Below, one piece after another: positions 1-6,231 of a stretch of 7,669 nt of DNA (position 1 is its first letter; every line of letters begins with the position of its first letter). Source of the DNA: Candidatus Pacearchaeota archaeon CG10_big_fil_rev_8_21_14_0_10_32_14 (lineage in GTDB: Archaea; Nanobdellota; Nanobdellia; Pacearchaeales; GW2011-AR1); the NCBI GenBank assembly GCA_002763085.1, contig PFCY01000036.1, positions 1 through 7,669 on the forward strand, written 5' to 3'. Under the pieces are notes generated by a model. It was given only the letters and a program-made list of their open reading frames with translations, had not been told where the DNA came from and did not search any database. A program made the position numbers and the translations under genes.

Positions 1-11
1 TTGTGGAATTA

Positions 12-332
12 TTACTTGGAGAGCCTGTCTATGTGGATAGGCTCTAAGCCTTTTTTTGAAATATTTCCTGCAATTGCATCTCCTCTTAAAAGTTTTTCTT
101 GGAATTTAAAATCGGAAATTGATAGATTACTAATAAATGAATTTAAGTCAAAATTACTATCCGACTTAATTTTTATGATTACTTCGACTTCCGGATATTT
201 TTCTAATGTAGATACAACATCGTTTGATACCTTTTCTTTTGATTCAATCAAATTATTATTTGAACTAGTAATGCTTACTATCAAGAATAAAGAAATTACC
301 AACAAAGCGGTTACTTTCGCCCCTCTTTTCAT
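12..332 (-). CDS. Small secreted protein with one I9/subtilisin-propeptide-like domain (106 aa)
   Basis: The protein starts with a basic N-terminus and a hydrophobic segment (about residues 7-22), which looks like a signal peptide or membrane anchor. The remainder (about 36-106) resembles the small alpha/beta prodomain found in front of archaeal S8 subtilisin-like proteases: a strand with EVEVIIKI, a helix DLNSFISNLS, then LLRGDAIAGNISKKGL. No catalytic protease domain follows; two stop codons come directly after residue 106. It is a paralog of the next gene upstream (369-1082), sharing VS-DV---LEK, V-VI, DLNS-I-NLS and LL-GD---G-I-K-GL with that protein's second repeat. Relative to the paralog about six residues are missing after KKGL, and the C-terminus is encoded by an inverted repeat. 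The ATG at 332 is supported by a TATA box at 354-361. Known: such domains chaperone or inhibit their cognate protease. A free-standing role as inhibitor is inference. Confidence 0.75.
   Translation of the reverse strand: MKRGAKVTALLVISLFLIVSITSSNNNLIESKEKVSNDVVSTLEKYPEVEVIIKIKSDSNFDLNSFISNLSISDFKFQEKLLRGDAIAGNISKKGLEPIHIDRLSK
20..57 (+). terminator. Hairpin followed by T7 tract, rightward terminator candidate
   Basis: Positions 20-29 (AGAGCCTGTC) and 36-45 (GATAGGCTCT) form a 10-bp stem with one G-T wobble and a 6-nt loop. The 3' arm is followed after five bases by seven T residues (51-57). Read on the plus strand it looks like an intrinsic terminator for a gene entering from the left edge. 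It overlaps the last codons of the minus-strand gene ending at 12. On the minus strand no T-run follows the stem, so it would not be an obvious terminator for that gene. Confidence 0.45.
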
Positions 333-353
333 AATTAGACTAGGAAGTCCATA

Positions 354-361
354 TTTATAAA
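354..361 (-). promoter_or_regulatory. TATA box of the 106-aa gene
   Basis: TTTATAAA ends 22 nt before the A of the ATG at 332, the same spacing seen at the other promoters here. A start site about 25 nt downstream of the box would give a leaderless transcript. The box lies in the 36-nt gap after the 237-aa gene, so this gene can be transcribed separately. Confidence 0.65.
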
Positions 362-368
362 TATTCCA

Positions 369-1082
369 TTAATTGAGATCAATACCAGTAACTCGATTAT
401 ATAGTATTTTTACAATAAAGGGATTCTCAATTAATTCCTGTAACCCTCCTTTATTTATTTTGCCTGAAAAAGAATCTCCTTTCAAGAGAACATCAAGGAG
501 AACCACATTCTTAGAAGATAAGTTTTCGATTATGCTGTTTAAATCAGTTGTTCCTGGAGTTCTAAATTGAATAACTACAGGAACCCATTGCGATTTTTCA
601 AGTTCGTTATAAACGTCAGGAGATACATAAGGGTAAACGATTGAATTATTATTTAAGGAAGAATTATTTAATGGATCATTAATTGTTGATTGTAAAATTT
701 CTCTTTTATTAAACTCTTTTAAAAATTTGTTTTGATAGTAAATAACCTTGACAGAATCATCGTCAATTAATTGGGTTAAAGTTACTTTATTAATAGTAGC
801 CACTATTTTTTTATTTGAAGATACTTTCTTAAAAAAACTTTTCCTAACTTTAAAATTCTTAGATGAATATTTATTAACAAAATCAATTTGGCTCTCACTT
901 GACATATTATTTAAGATTATATTAACACTCATCCATCTTGTATTTTTATTGAATTTATTTAGGATAAAAGGATCAATATTTGAGTGATTATTATGAGAAG
1001 ACTGTATTTCAGCAAGAACTAATGTTAAATTTACTAATAATACAATTGCTATTAATATAGTAACATTTGCCAATTTAACCAT
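369..1082 (-). CDS. Secreted protein with two tandem I9/subtilisin-propeptide-like domains (237 aa)
   Basis: Residues 6-24 are a hydrophobic signal-like segment ending in VLAE. After it come two copies of the same domain type without any protease domain. Copy 1 is about 37-117 (SVNIILN, DFVNKYSSKNF, IVATINKVTLTQL, VKVIYY). Copy 2 is about 154-232 (VPVVIQF, DLNSIIENLSS, LLKGDSFSGKINKGGLQEL, NPFIVKILYN). The pattern of a polar strand, helix, G-x-I-x-K-x-GL and N-P-x-I-x-x-I matches the prodomain of archaeal S8 proteases; I recognise this from the motif layout only. An Asn/Ser-rich linker (about 136-148) joins the copies. Copy 2 is closer to the neighbouring 106-aa protein than to copy 1, which suggests a duplication history involving copy 2. 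Probable location is outside the membrane. A protease-inhibitor or binding role is inference. Confidence 0.75.
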   Translation of the reverse strand: MVKLANVTILIAIVLLVNLTLVLAEIQSSHNNHSNIDPFILNKFNKNTRWMSVNIILNNMSSESQIDFVNKYSSKNFKVRKSFFKKVSSNKKIVATINKVTLTQLIDDDSVKVIYYQNKFLKEFNKREILQSTINDPLNNSSLNNNSIVYPYVSPDVYNELEKSQWVPVVIQFRTPGTTDLNSIIENLSSKNVVLLDVLLKGDSFSGKINKGGLQELIENPFIVKILYNRVTGIDLN

Positions 1083-1103
1083 GATTTATTGCACAGTTTG
1101 TGA

Positions 1104-1111
1104 TATTTAAA
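1104..1111 (-). promoter_or_regulatory. TATA box of the 237-aa gene
   Basis: Read on the minus strand the octamer is TTTAAATA. It ends 22 nt before the A of the ATG at 1082. It lies in the 69-nt gap after the site-2 protease gene, so the propeptide-like genes need not depend on the aIF5A operon. Confidence 0.55.
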
Positions 1112-1151
1112 CAATATTACAAAATAAACTATATATTCAAATAATAAATTT

Positions 1152-2918
1152 CTAACTAAAAAATCCTTTAAAATATTTTCCGTATATTGCGACAAACCAG
1201 AGCATCATTATCAAAGCTAAAAATGCTAAGAACAGATAAGTCACGAACGAAAACGCCCTCTTGGCTATTTTTTCATTTCCAGTAATTCCCCAAACAGTTA
1301 GATAAAAGAATCTTCCTCCATCAAATATTCCAACCGGTAACATGTTCACAAATGCAATACTTACACAAACTAATAATATCCAAAGCAGTAAATTATATAT
1401 GAAAATTGAGAGGCCATTGAAAACTGGCTTGTAATAAATTTCTGGTTTTTTAAATATCGTAATTGCATTATAGATCCATTTCTTTATTCCTCTAGCATCA
1501 CTATTTGGTAATGCAATTCCCAAGAACGCTTTTTTTGTAACCGGATTTTCTCCAAGAGTAATCTCTTTTTCCTCAATAATTCTTTCTTTATTTATTATTT
1601 TTATTTTTATTTTATCTCCAGATTTGTATTTTTCTAGTTCAGATGTCAATTCTTTTGCATTTGCTATTTTCACGTCATTGATCTCAGTAATAGCTCCAGT
1701 TAAGTTAGATTTTATGGCCGGGGTGTCATCATATAACAGCACATACTCATCTGTATTTGTATAATAACTTTTTATTCCAACATAATTTTCATTCTTAGAA
1801 ACAATCTCATTTGTACCATTCCTTACAAGTTCATTAAAACGATTTATATCTGGATTATCCACTGAAACGCCATTAATCATAGTTATATCCGAAATTTTTA
1901 CAGAAGAGGATGAATAATCGCTAATAACTATCCCTGCCGGATGGAAAAATAAAATAAAAAATATCCAGAATACAAAAAAGAAAAATATTCCCGTTAAAAC
2001 ATTAGCAAAAGTTCCCGCAGCAAGCACTGCCATTTGTTCAAACTTCGATGCTTTTTCCATACTCTTTTCATCTTGCTCAACAAACGCTGCTAAAAACACC
2101 GGTAAAAACCAAGGGAAAAATCCGAATCCGGTTGACTTGATGTGAATGTTATATCTTCTCATAAATATTCCATGGAAAAATTCATGAGGAATCGCAGCAA
2201 TAGCGATTATCACGATCCAGTAACTAACATAAAACGGAGGCAAAAAGTCAATCTTGAATATCTTTGGCAAATACGGAATTAAAGGGGTGATTGGTGGAAC
2301 TTTAATTGCTCTAATAACATCTGGCCTAAAAAGATAAACTTCTATAACCGTCCATAACATATAAATCGCACCAGCCATCAAAATAAATCCGCAAATAATA
2401 GAAACATAACTAAAAAATGTGAACGTTCTTTTATATTTTGATCCAATCTTTTCTATAAATTTTATTCCCCATTTTTCTCTATACAATAAAAGAAGCCCAT
2501 CCTTTCCTAACTTATCTTTTCCTTTATACAAGAAATATGCCATATACAAGCAAAATAATCCTAAAATTATTACATCGTATGACTCATAGAAAGCGGGAGC
2601 ATTTAAAATTAATATAATTCCAAAATATAGCGAAGCAAATCCAAAAAAAGATAATAGACTTACCGATAGAAAATGAAAATCCTTCAAGTTCTTTTTATGG
2701 ATTCTATCATTACCAAAAGCATAAATCAAAAGTACTACAATTGAAATGATAGAATAAATCCATCCCAGATAAAGATCATTATTGATTTTGTAATAATTAT
2801 TAAGTAAGTGGTTTATTGTATATCCAAAAAGGATAATCAGTCCAAGAAGTAGAAAAAAGACATTGGTATTTGATTTTAAATAATTTCCTTTATCATCGAC
2901 CGACTTATTTTTATCCAT
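1152..2918 (-). CDS. M50-family site-2 (intramembrane) zinc metalloprotease with PDZ domain
   Basis: This is a polytopic membrane protease that cleaves substrates within the bilayer. Numbering from the ATG at 2918 (588 aa): four hydrophobic segments fill the first ~135 residues (about 20-39, 52-69, 87-107, 116-132), then one at 166-193. The zinc-binding HExxH is HEFFH (245-249, glutamate 246). The GTFAN segment (302-306) matches the conserved region after it. A PDZ-like module lies at about 395-445 (GAITEINDVKIANA, GDKIKIKI). The third zinc ligand motif N-x-x-P-x-x-x-x-D-G is NMLPVGIFDG (525-534, aspartate 533). All catalytic residues are present. Its N-terminal membrane extension makes it longer than minimal site-2 proteases. 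A TTG one codon earlier (2921) is the alternative start; the ATG is preferred because GAGAG sits 4 nt before it. The gene follows eL40 by 14 nt, so co-transcription with the aIF5A operon is likely. It ends with TAG. Confidence 0.93.
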   Translation of the reverse strand: MDKNKSVDDKGNYLKSNTNVFFLLLGLIILFGYTINHLLNNYYKINNDLYLGWIYSIISIVVLLIYAFGNDRIHKKNLKDFHFLSVSLLSFFGFASLYFGIILILNAPAFYESYDVIILGLFCLYMAYFLYKGKDKLGKDGLLLLYREKWGIKFIEKIGSKYKRTFTFFSYVSIICGFILMAGAIYMLWTVIEVYLFRPDVIRAIKVPPITPLIPYLPKIFKIDFLPPFYVSYWIVIIAIAAIPHEFFHGIFMRRYNIHIKSTGFGFFPWFLPVFLAAFVEQDEKSMEKASKFEQMAVLAAGTFANVLTGIFFFFVFWIFFILFFHPAGIVISDYSSSSVKISDITMINGVSVDNPDINRFNELVRNGTNEIVSKNENYVGIKSYYTNTDEYVLLYDDTPAIKSNLTGAITEINDVKIANAKELTSELEKYKSGDKIKIKIINKERIIEEKEITLGENPVTKKAFLGIALPNSDARGIKKWIYNAITIFKKPEIYYKPVFNGLSIFIYNLLLWILLVCVSIAFVNMLPVGIFDGGRFFYLTVWGITGNEKIAKRAFSFVTYLFLAFLALIMMLWFVAIYGKYFKGFFS

Positions 2919-2932
2919 CAAACTCTCATCTC

Positions 2933-3100
2933 TTATTTACTTTTTCTCTTCAAAGGCCTCAACGCCGAGCTTTTGCATTTACGACATTTAATTTTTCCGA
3001 GGATGACTTTTTTTGGATCAGCTCTTATTTTATGCTGACATCTTTTGCATACAAAAACATTTTTGAAAAGTCTATTTTGTGCTTCCGGAATCTTAGCCAT
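2933..3100 (-). CDS. rpl40e: 50S ribosomal protein eL40 (L40e), 55 aa
   Basis: This short gene encodes a zinc-ribbon protein of the large ribosomal subunit. The protein begins MAKIPEAQNRLF, close to the MARFPEA start typical of archaeal eL40. It has two CxxC knuckles (C18-x-x-C21 and C39-x-x-C42) and ends in the family's LRPLKRKSK-type basic tail. At 55 aa it is near the normal length (about 50). AGGAG lies 6 nt before the ATG, a good Shine-Dalgarno site, as expected for an internal operon gene. Its first 8 nt overlap the end of the upstream mini-ORF. The site-2 protease gene follows 14 nt after the stop. Unlike eukaryotic eL40 there is no ubiquitin fusion, as normal for archaea. Confidence 0.95.
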   Translation of the reverse strand: MAKIPEAQNRLFKNVFVCKRCQHKIRADPKKVILGKIKCRKCKSSALRPLKRKSK

Positions 3101-3161
3101 ATACAGCTCCTAAGATTACGCATTTAAAATCTCTGTATTTTAATTCTGGTATTTTTGCCAT
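3093..3161 (-). CDS. 22-codon mini-ORF resembling the start of eL40
   Basis: The ORF starts in a TAATG overlap with the aIF5A stop and ends 8 nt inside eL40. GAGG lies 8 nt before its ATG, within the last codons of aIF5A. The peptide begins MAKIPELKYRDFKCV, compared with MAKIPEAQNRLFKNV for eL40: the first six residues plus R10, F12, K13 and V15 are identical. The shared residues mostly use different synonymous codons (codons 2-5, 12 and 15). It may be a leader peptide coupling aIF5A and eL40 translation, the relic of an eL40 duplication, or an unused ORF. I do not know a family for it. Confidence 0.45.
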   Translation of the reverse strand: MAKIPELKYRDFKCVILGAVYG

Positions 3162-3556
3162 TATAATTTCCTCTTCGCTATTTTAATTCCTTCAATATCC
3201 CAATATTCGCAGTTTCCGCCTTCTTCAAGCTGAGGCATCAACTCCGCGTCACAGGGAACTTCTATAGTTTCAAAACTTTCAAGGTCCATCACGCTTATAG
3301 TCTTTCCTGATTCATTCTTAGAAAGGACCTGTCCTTTTTTCTTTTCTACAAGTGGAACATCAAGTTTATCATGTCCTGGGATTACAAAAACTCTTTTTTT
3401 CCCGTCGATAATTCCTACCGCTTCAATTCTACATTTAGCGTGTCCGTGCTTTCCAGTCTTTGAAACATCCATGCTCTTCACAGTACAGGGATGTCCTTCA
3501 ACCATAATATTCGTGCCATTTCTAGCATCAGTAGCACCAATCATCTTAAAAGCCAT
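3161..3556 (-). CDS. eif5a: Translation initiation factor 5A (aIF5A)
   Basis: This is a cytoplasmic factor that binds the ribosomal E site and relieves stalling, for example at polyproline stretches; it is the counterpart of bacterial EF-P. The protein is 131 aa, normal for archaea. The N-terminal SH3-like domain (about 1-70) carries the loop KTGKHGHAK (33-41), where lysine 36 is the residue converted to (deoxy)hypusine. The C-terminal OB-fold domain runs from about 71 to 131 (KGQVLS, DLESFETIEVP). Every signature residue is intact. It is the first gene of a tight operon: the mini-ORF starts within its stop codon, followed by eL40 and the site-2 protease. Transcription starts from a TATA box shared with the divergent FKBP gene, probably giving a leaderless message. 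Confidence 0.97.
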   Translation of the reverse strand: MAFKMIGATDARNGTNIMVEGHPCTVKSMDVSKTGKHGHAKCRIEAVGIIDGKKRVFVIPGHDKLDVPLVEKKKGQVLSKNESGKTISVMDLESFETIEVPCDAELMPQLEEGGNCEYWDIEGIKIAKRKL

Positions 3557-3577
3557 AAATCATACAGAAAAAATACA

Positions 3578-3585
3578 TTTATAAA
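3578..3585. promoter_or_regulatory. Palindromic TATA box shared by divergent aIF5A and FKBP genes
   Basis: TTTATAAA is its own reverse complement. Its left end is 22 nt from the first base of aIF5A (3556) and its right end is 22 nt from the first base of the FKBP gene (3607). No other TATA-like sequence with this spacing lies in the 50-nt gap. A-rich stretches flank it on the upstream side for both directions (GAAAAAATACA on the plus strand, TTTTCAAAAACG on the minus strand), fitting TFB-recognition elements that could set direction. Confidence 0.7.
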
Positions 3586-3606
3586 CGTTTTTGAAAATGA
3601 ACTATT

Positions 3607-4323
3607 ATGACAAACAATACTATTCAAAAAAATGATTTCATTGAAGTAGACTTTACTGGCAGAGTAAAAGATACAGGTCTAGTCTTTGATTCGACGGTAA
3701 AAGAAGAACTTCAAAAGCTTCATCACGGGCATTCTCACGAAATTAATGCAAAACCTTTCGTCTTTTCTATAGGAAATGGAATGTTCTTGCCGAGTGTCGA
3801 TGAATTTTTAGTTGGAAAAGGAATAGGAAAAGATTATACTATTGAACTTTTACCAGAAAACGCTTTCGGAAAACGAAATACTCAGATGGTAAAGATAGTT
3901 CCTCTAAAACACTTCACACAACAAAAGATAAATCCACAAACAGGAATGTCATTAAACTTCGACGGAAATATAGGAAAAATACTTTCAGTTTCAGGGGGAA
4001 GAGTTACAGTAGATTTCAACAACCCTCTTTCAGGAAAAGAAATAGTCTATACCATCAAAGTCATAAGAAAAGTCGACGATGTTTCGCAGAAAGTTAAATC
4101 TCTTAACGACTTTTTATTCAGGCAAGATTTCAAGTTTAGTGTGGATAAAAAAAATAAAAAAATCATTTTCGATCTTGAAGAAAAGCAAAAGCAATTCAGT
4201 CAATTCATAGAACTTTTCAGAGAAAAATTCAAAGAAATAATTGGTTACGATCTCGATTTAGGGAATGCAGATAATAAAGAAGAAAAAACTCAAAAAGAAA
4301 AAGTTTCTAAGCCTAAAAAATAA
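3607..4323 (+). CDS. FKBP-type peptidyl-prolyl cis-trans isomerase with insert-in-flap domain (SlyD/FKBP26-like)
   Basis: This is a cytoplasmic folding catalyst and chaperone. The FKBP core is split: residues about 8-85 (DFIEVDFTGRV, LVFDST, FSIGNGMFLPSVDEFLVG, LLPENAFG) and about 145-152. The insert-in-flap chaperone domain sits between them (about 86-140), including GGRVTVDFNNPLSGKE (130-145), the hallmark of SlyD-like proteins; the usual DFNHPL reads DFNNPL here. Residues about 160-218 form an additional C-terminal domain as in Methanocaldococcus FKBP26, and the last 18 residues are a Lys-rich tail. At 238 aa the length fits the FKBP26 class. Residues 39-44 (HHGHSH) are a His cluster that could bind metal, an inference. 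There is no signal peptide. The gene is divergent from aIF5A and shares its TATA box. Confidence 0.93.
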   Translation: MTNNTIQKNDFIEVDFTGRVKDTGLVFDSTVKEELQKLHHGHSHEINAKPFVFSIGNGMFLPSVDEFLVGKGIGKDYTIELLPENAFGKRNTQMVKIVPLKHFTQQKINPQTGMSLNFDGNIGKILSVSGGRVTVDFNNPLSGKEIVYTIKVIRKVDDVSQKVKSLNDFLFRQDFKFSVDKKNKKIIFDLEEKQKQFSQFIELFREKFKEIIGYDLDLGNADNKEEKTQKEKVSKPKK

Positions 4324-4361
4324 ATTCTAAAGAAAAATTAATGTTCTTAACAACAATAAAC

Positions 4362-4369
4362 TTTTTATA
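4362..4369 (+). promoter_or_regulatory. TATA box of the 211-aa gene
   Basis: TTTTTATA ends 22 nt before the ATG at 4391, supporting that start codon and a leaderless message. It lies in the 67-nt gap after the FKBP gene. Confidence 0.55.
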
Positions 4370-4390
4370 TCAATTCCACTCCCATTCATA

Positions 4391-5026
4391 ATGTTCAGTC
4401 TCAGTAATCTTAATCCACGAGGATATTTTAAAAGAACCAAGGAAGAACAGGTTCGACGAAAAAACTCTTCTCCTGATTACAATAATCCATCTATTAGCCA
4501 AGAAGAATATTTTTCTCGATTAAGAAGATTCATTGATAGATCAAAAGAAGCAATATCTTTTGATGGATATGACCTTGTTTTTATGGATGATGAAATGACA
4601 ATTAATTCTTTAAAAAAAGCCATAGACAATCGTGGAGTGAGTATATTCGGAGTTTTTCCTTATAATCTAGAAACATGTTTTGATGTGCTGTCTCCAAAAA
4701 ATGGAGTGATTGCAAAAAAAGAAGGGGCGATTATCTCTGGATTTATGATGTTCGATTATTTTGCCATATCAAGTTGGAATTCTACAAAATCCACAACATA
4801 TCAACCAGAAGTTTCTAAGGGAGTAATTTTTAGACAGAGTTTGCACCTAAGTGAAGAGATGGACACAAAATCTCCCTTGAGGTTAAGATATTCCGATGAA
4901 ATTAGAGATTTGTTAAACTATCATGGAAAGTTTATGAATGGTGCAATTGGGCTTTCAAAACAATCTGATCCTTCACAGAACATTTCAGTCAATCCCTCGC
5001 TACTCAAATATTTTAGTAGTGTTTAA
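4391..5026 (+). CDS. Hypothetical protein, 211 aa
   Basis: I do not recognise a family with confidence. No signal peptide or clear membrane span is visible, so it is probably cytoplasmic. The N-terminus (1-38) is basic and polar. Residues about 39-90 read as a helix (EEYFSRLRRFIDRSKEAISFDG), a strand, then DDEMTINSLKKAIDNRGVSIFGVF. That order, in which a helix of A-x-x-x-RGV type leads into a hydrophobic strand, resembles half of a phospholipase-D-like fold. No HKD motif is present, so any such relation would be catalytically dead or spurious. Residues 106-123 are hydrophobic, and residues 160-180 hold an Arg/Asp-rich stretch ending DLLNYHGKF. It sits between the FKBP and ftsZ genes with its own promoter. 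Codon use looks like the neighbours. Confidence 0.8.
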   Translation: MFSLSNLNPRGYFKRTKEEQVRRKNSSPDYNNPSISQEEYFSRLRRFIDRSKEAISFDGYDLVFMDDEMTINSLKKAIDNRGVSIFGVFPYNLETCFDVLSPKNGVIAKKEGAIISGFMMFDYFAISSWNSTKSTTYQPEVSKGVIFRQSLHLSEEMDTKSPLRLRYSDEIRDLLNYHGKFMNGAIGLSKQSDPSQNISVNPSLLKYFSSV

Positions 5027-5056
5027 TTTTTAATAGTCCAATAATTCACATAAATC

Positions 5057-5064
5057 CTTATAAA
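5057..5064 (+). promoter_or_regulatory. TATA box of ftsZ
   Basis: CTTATAAA ends 22 nt before the ATG at 5086, arguing for that start over the later in-frame ATGs at 5095 and 5116. A second AT-rich TTATAAA (5074-5080) is too close to the start to act as a TATA box for this gene. Confidence 0.65.
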
Positions 5065-5085
5065 TCCATTTTATTATAAACTTTA

Positions 5086-6186
5086 ATGGCAGAGATGATA
5101 AAAAGGGATAGTTCTATGTACGAAGTTTCTGAGGAAGTTAGAAATATAGATAGAGAACTTGAAGAGCTTCTAAAAAAGCAAACCGCAAAAATAAAAGTGG
5201 TTGGAGTTGGAGGCGGTGGAAATAATTCTTTATCTCGAATGAGAGAGATAGGTATCAAGGGCGGAGAATTGATTGCAGTAAATACCGACGCTCAAGATTT
5301 GCTTTATGCTAATGCCGACGCAAAAATCCTTATTGGAAAAGAACTTACTATGGGTCTTGGAGCTGGTTCAAATCCTAAAGTCGGTGAAGAAGCCGCAAAA
5401 GAATCCGAAGCCGAAATAAAAAAGAAGCTTTCAGGAAGTGATATGATTTTCATAACATGCGGTCTTGGTGGTGGAACTGGTACTGGAGCTGCTCCAGTGA
5501 TTGCATCAATTGCTAAAAAACAAGGTGCCTTAACAATTGGAGTTGTAACACTTCCGTTTACTATTGAAGGACGTAAAAGGATAGAAAATGCAATGAACGG
5601 TCTTGAACGCATGCAATCTGTCGTCGATACATTAATAGTGATTCCTAATGATAAACTTCTTGAACTTGCTCCAGATTTACCTCTTCACACTGCATTCAAA
5701 ATAGCCGACGAAATTTTGACGAACGCCGTAAAAGGAACAACAGAACTTGTGACAACATCGGGTTTAGTTAATTTAGATTTTGCAGATATAAAAGCAGTCA
5801 TGGTTGACGGCGGCGTTTCATTAATTGGTTTAGGCGAATCAGATTCTCAAAATCGAGCGATCGAAGCTGTTGAAAAAGCAATTGAAAATCCTCTACTTGA
5901 TGTTGATATCTCGGGTGCGTCAGGAGCATTAGTAAATATTATTGGCGGTCCAGACATGTCGCTAGATGAATGTAAATCTATAATAGAAACAATCGGAGAA
6001 AAATTATCACCAGATGCCAAGCTTATTTGGGGAGCACAAATTTCAGACGACATGGAAAAAACAATTAGAGTTTTATTAATAGTAACCGGTGTTAAATCTG
6101 CCCAAATTCTTGGTGTTGGAGATTCTTTAGAACTACGTCGTCATGCCGAAATCGAAGAAGAACTTGGAATTGAATTCTTTGAATAA
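5086..6186 (+). CDS. ftsZ: Cell division GTPase FtsZ (archaeal FtsZ1 type)
   Basis: This tubulin-like GTPase assembles into the division ring at midcell. The protein is 366 aa. Residues 13-31 form a charged helical N-terminal extension. The nucleotide-binding part starts at 35 with IKVVGVGGGGNNS (36-48), then NTDAQ (66-70), GLGAGSNP (90-97) and the tubulin signature GGGTGTG (128-134). The T7 synergy loop GLVNLDFAD (226-234) has the catalytic aspartates 231 and 234. The C-terminal domain (about 235-345) includes GLGESDSQNRA and NPLLDVDISGASGALVNI. All active-site residues are intact. VIPNDKLLELAPDLPL and the SGLVNLDFADIK region fit FtsZ1 better than FtsZ2, from memory of the families. The tail after the core is short and acidic, ending GIEFFE, a plausible anchor-binding peptide. 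secE follows after 45 nt, a neighbourhood common in archaea. It has its own TATA box. Confidence 0.97.
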   Translation: MAEMIKRDSSMYEVSEEVRNIDRELEELLKKQTAKIKVVGVGGGGNNSLSRMREIGIKGGELIAVNTDAQDLLYANADAKILIGKELTMGLGAGSNPKVGEEAAKESEAEIKKKLSGSDMIFITCGLGGGTGTGAAPVIASIAKKQGALTIGVVTLPFTIEGRKRIENAMNGLERMQSVVDTLIVIPNDKLLELAPDLPLHTAFKIADEILTNAVKGTTELVTTSGLVNLDFADIKAVMVDGGVSLIGLGESDSQNRAIEAVEKAIENPLLDVDISGASGALVNIIGGPDMSLDECKSIIETIGEKLSPDAKLIWGAQISDDMEKTIRVLLIVTGVKSAQILGVGDSLELRRHAEIEEELGIEFFE

Positions 6187-6202
6187 TAACCCTATCTAAA
6201 AT

Positions 6203-6210
6203 TTTAAAAA
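6203..6210 (+). promoter_or_regulatory. TATA box of secE
   Basis: TTTAAAAA ends 22 nt before the ATG at 6232. It lies in the 45-nt gap after ftsZ, so secE probably has its own leaderless transcript in addition to any read-through from ftsZ. Confidence 0.5.
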
Positions 6211-6231
6211 CCCCAATCTTCTCTACTTTTT

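Noticed and set aside
1..360. Plus-strand ORF of 119 codons at the left edge
   Set aside because: It lies antisense to the 106-aa propeptide-like gene, which has a signal segment, a paralog and a TATA box; the plus-strand translation shows no recognisable domain.
1152..1154. Genome-wide TAG reassignment
   Set aside because: TAG at the natural ends of the site-2 protease and vWA genes fits ordinary termination, and no pyrrolysine gene is in the window.
2919..2921. TTG start for the site-2 protease
   Set aside because: The adjacent ATG at 2918 is the better codon and sits at a more suitable distance from GAGAG; the difference is one residue.
2870..3127. Plus-strand ORF of 85 codons
   Set aside because: It is antisense to eL40 and the start of the site-2 protease gene, both firmly identified, and its translation is low-complexity Phe/Leu/Ser.
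5304..5612. Minus-strand ORF of 102 codons inside ftsZ
   Set aside because: It is a Pro/Ser/Ala-rich shadow of the highly conserved FtsZ coding strand with no promoter at the standard distance.
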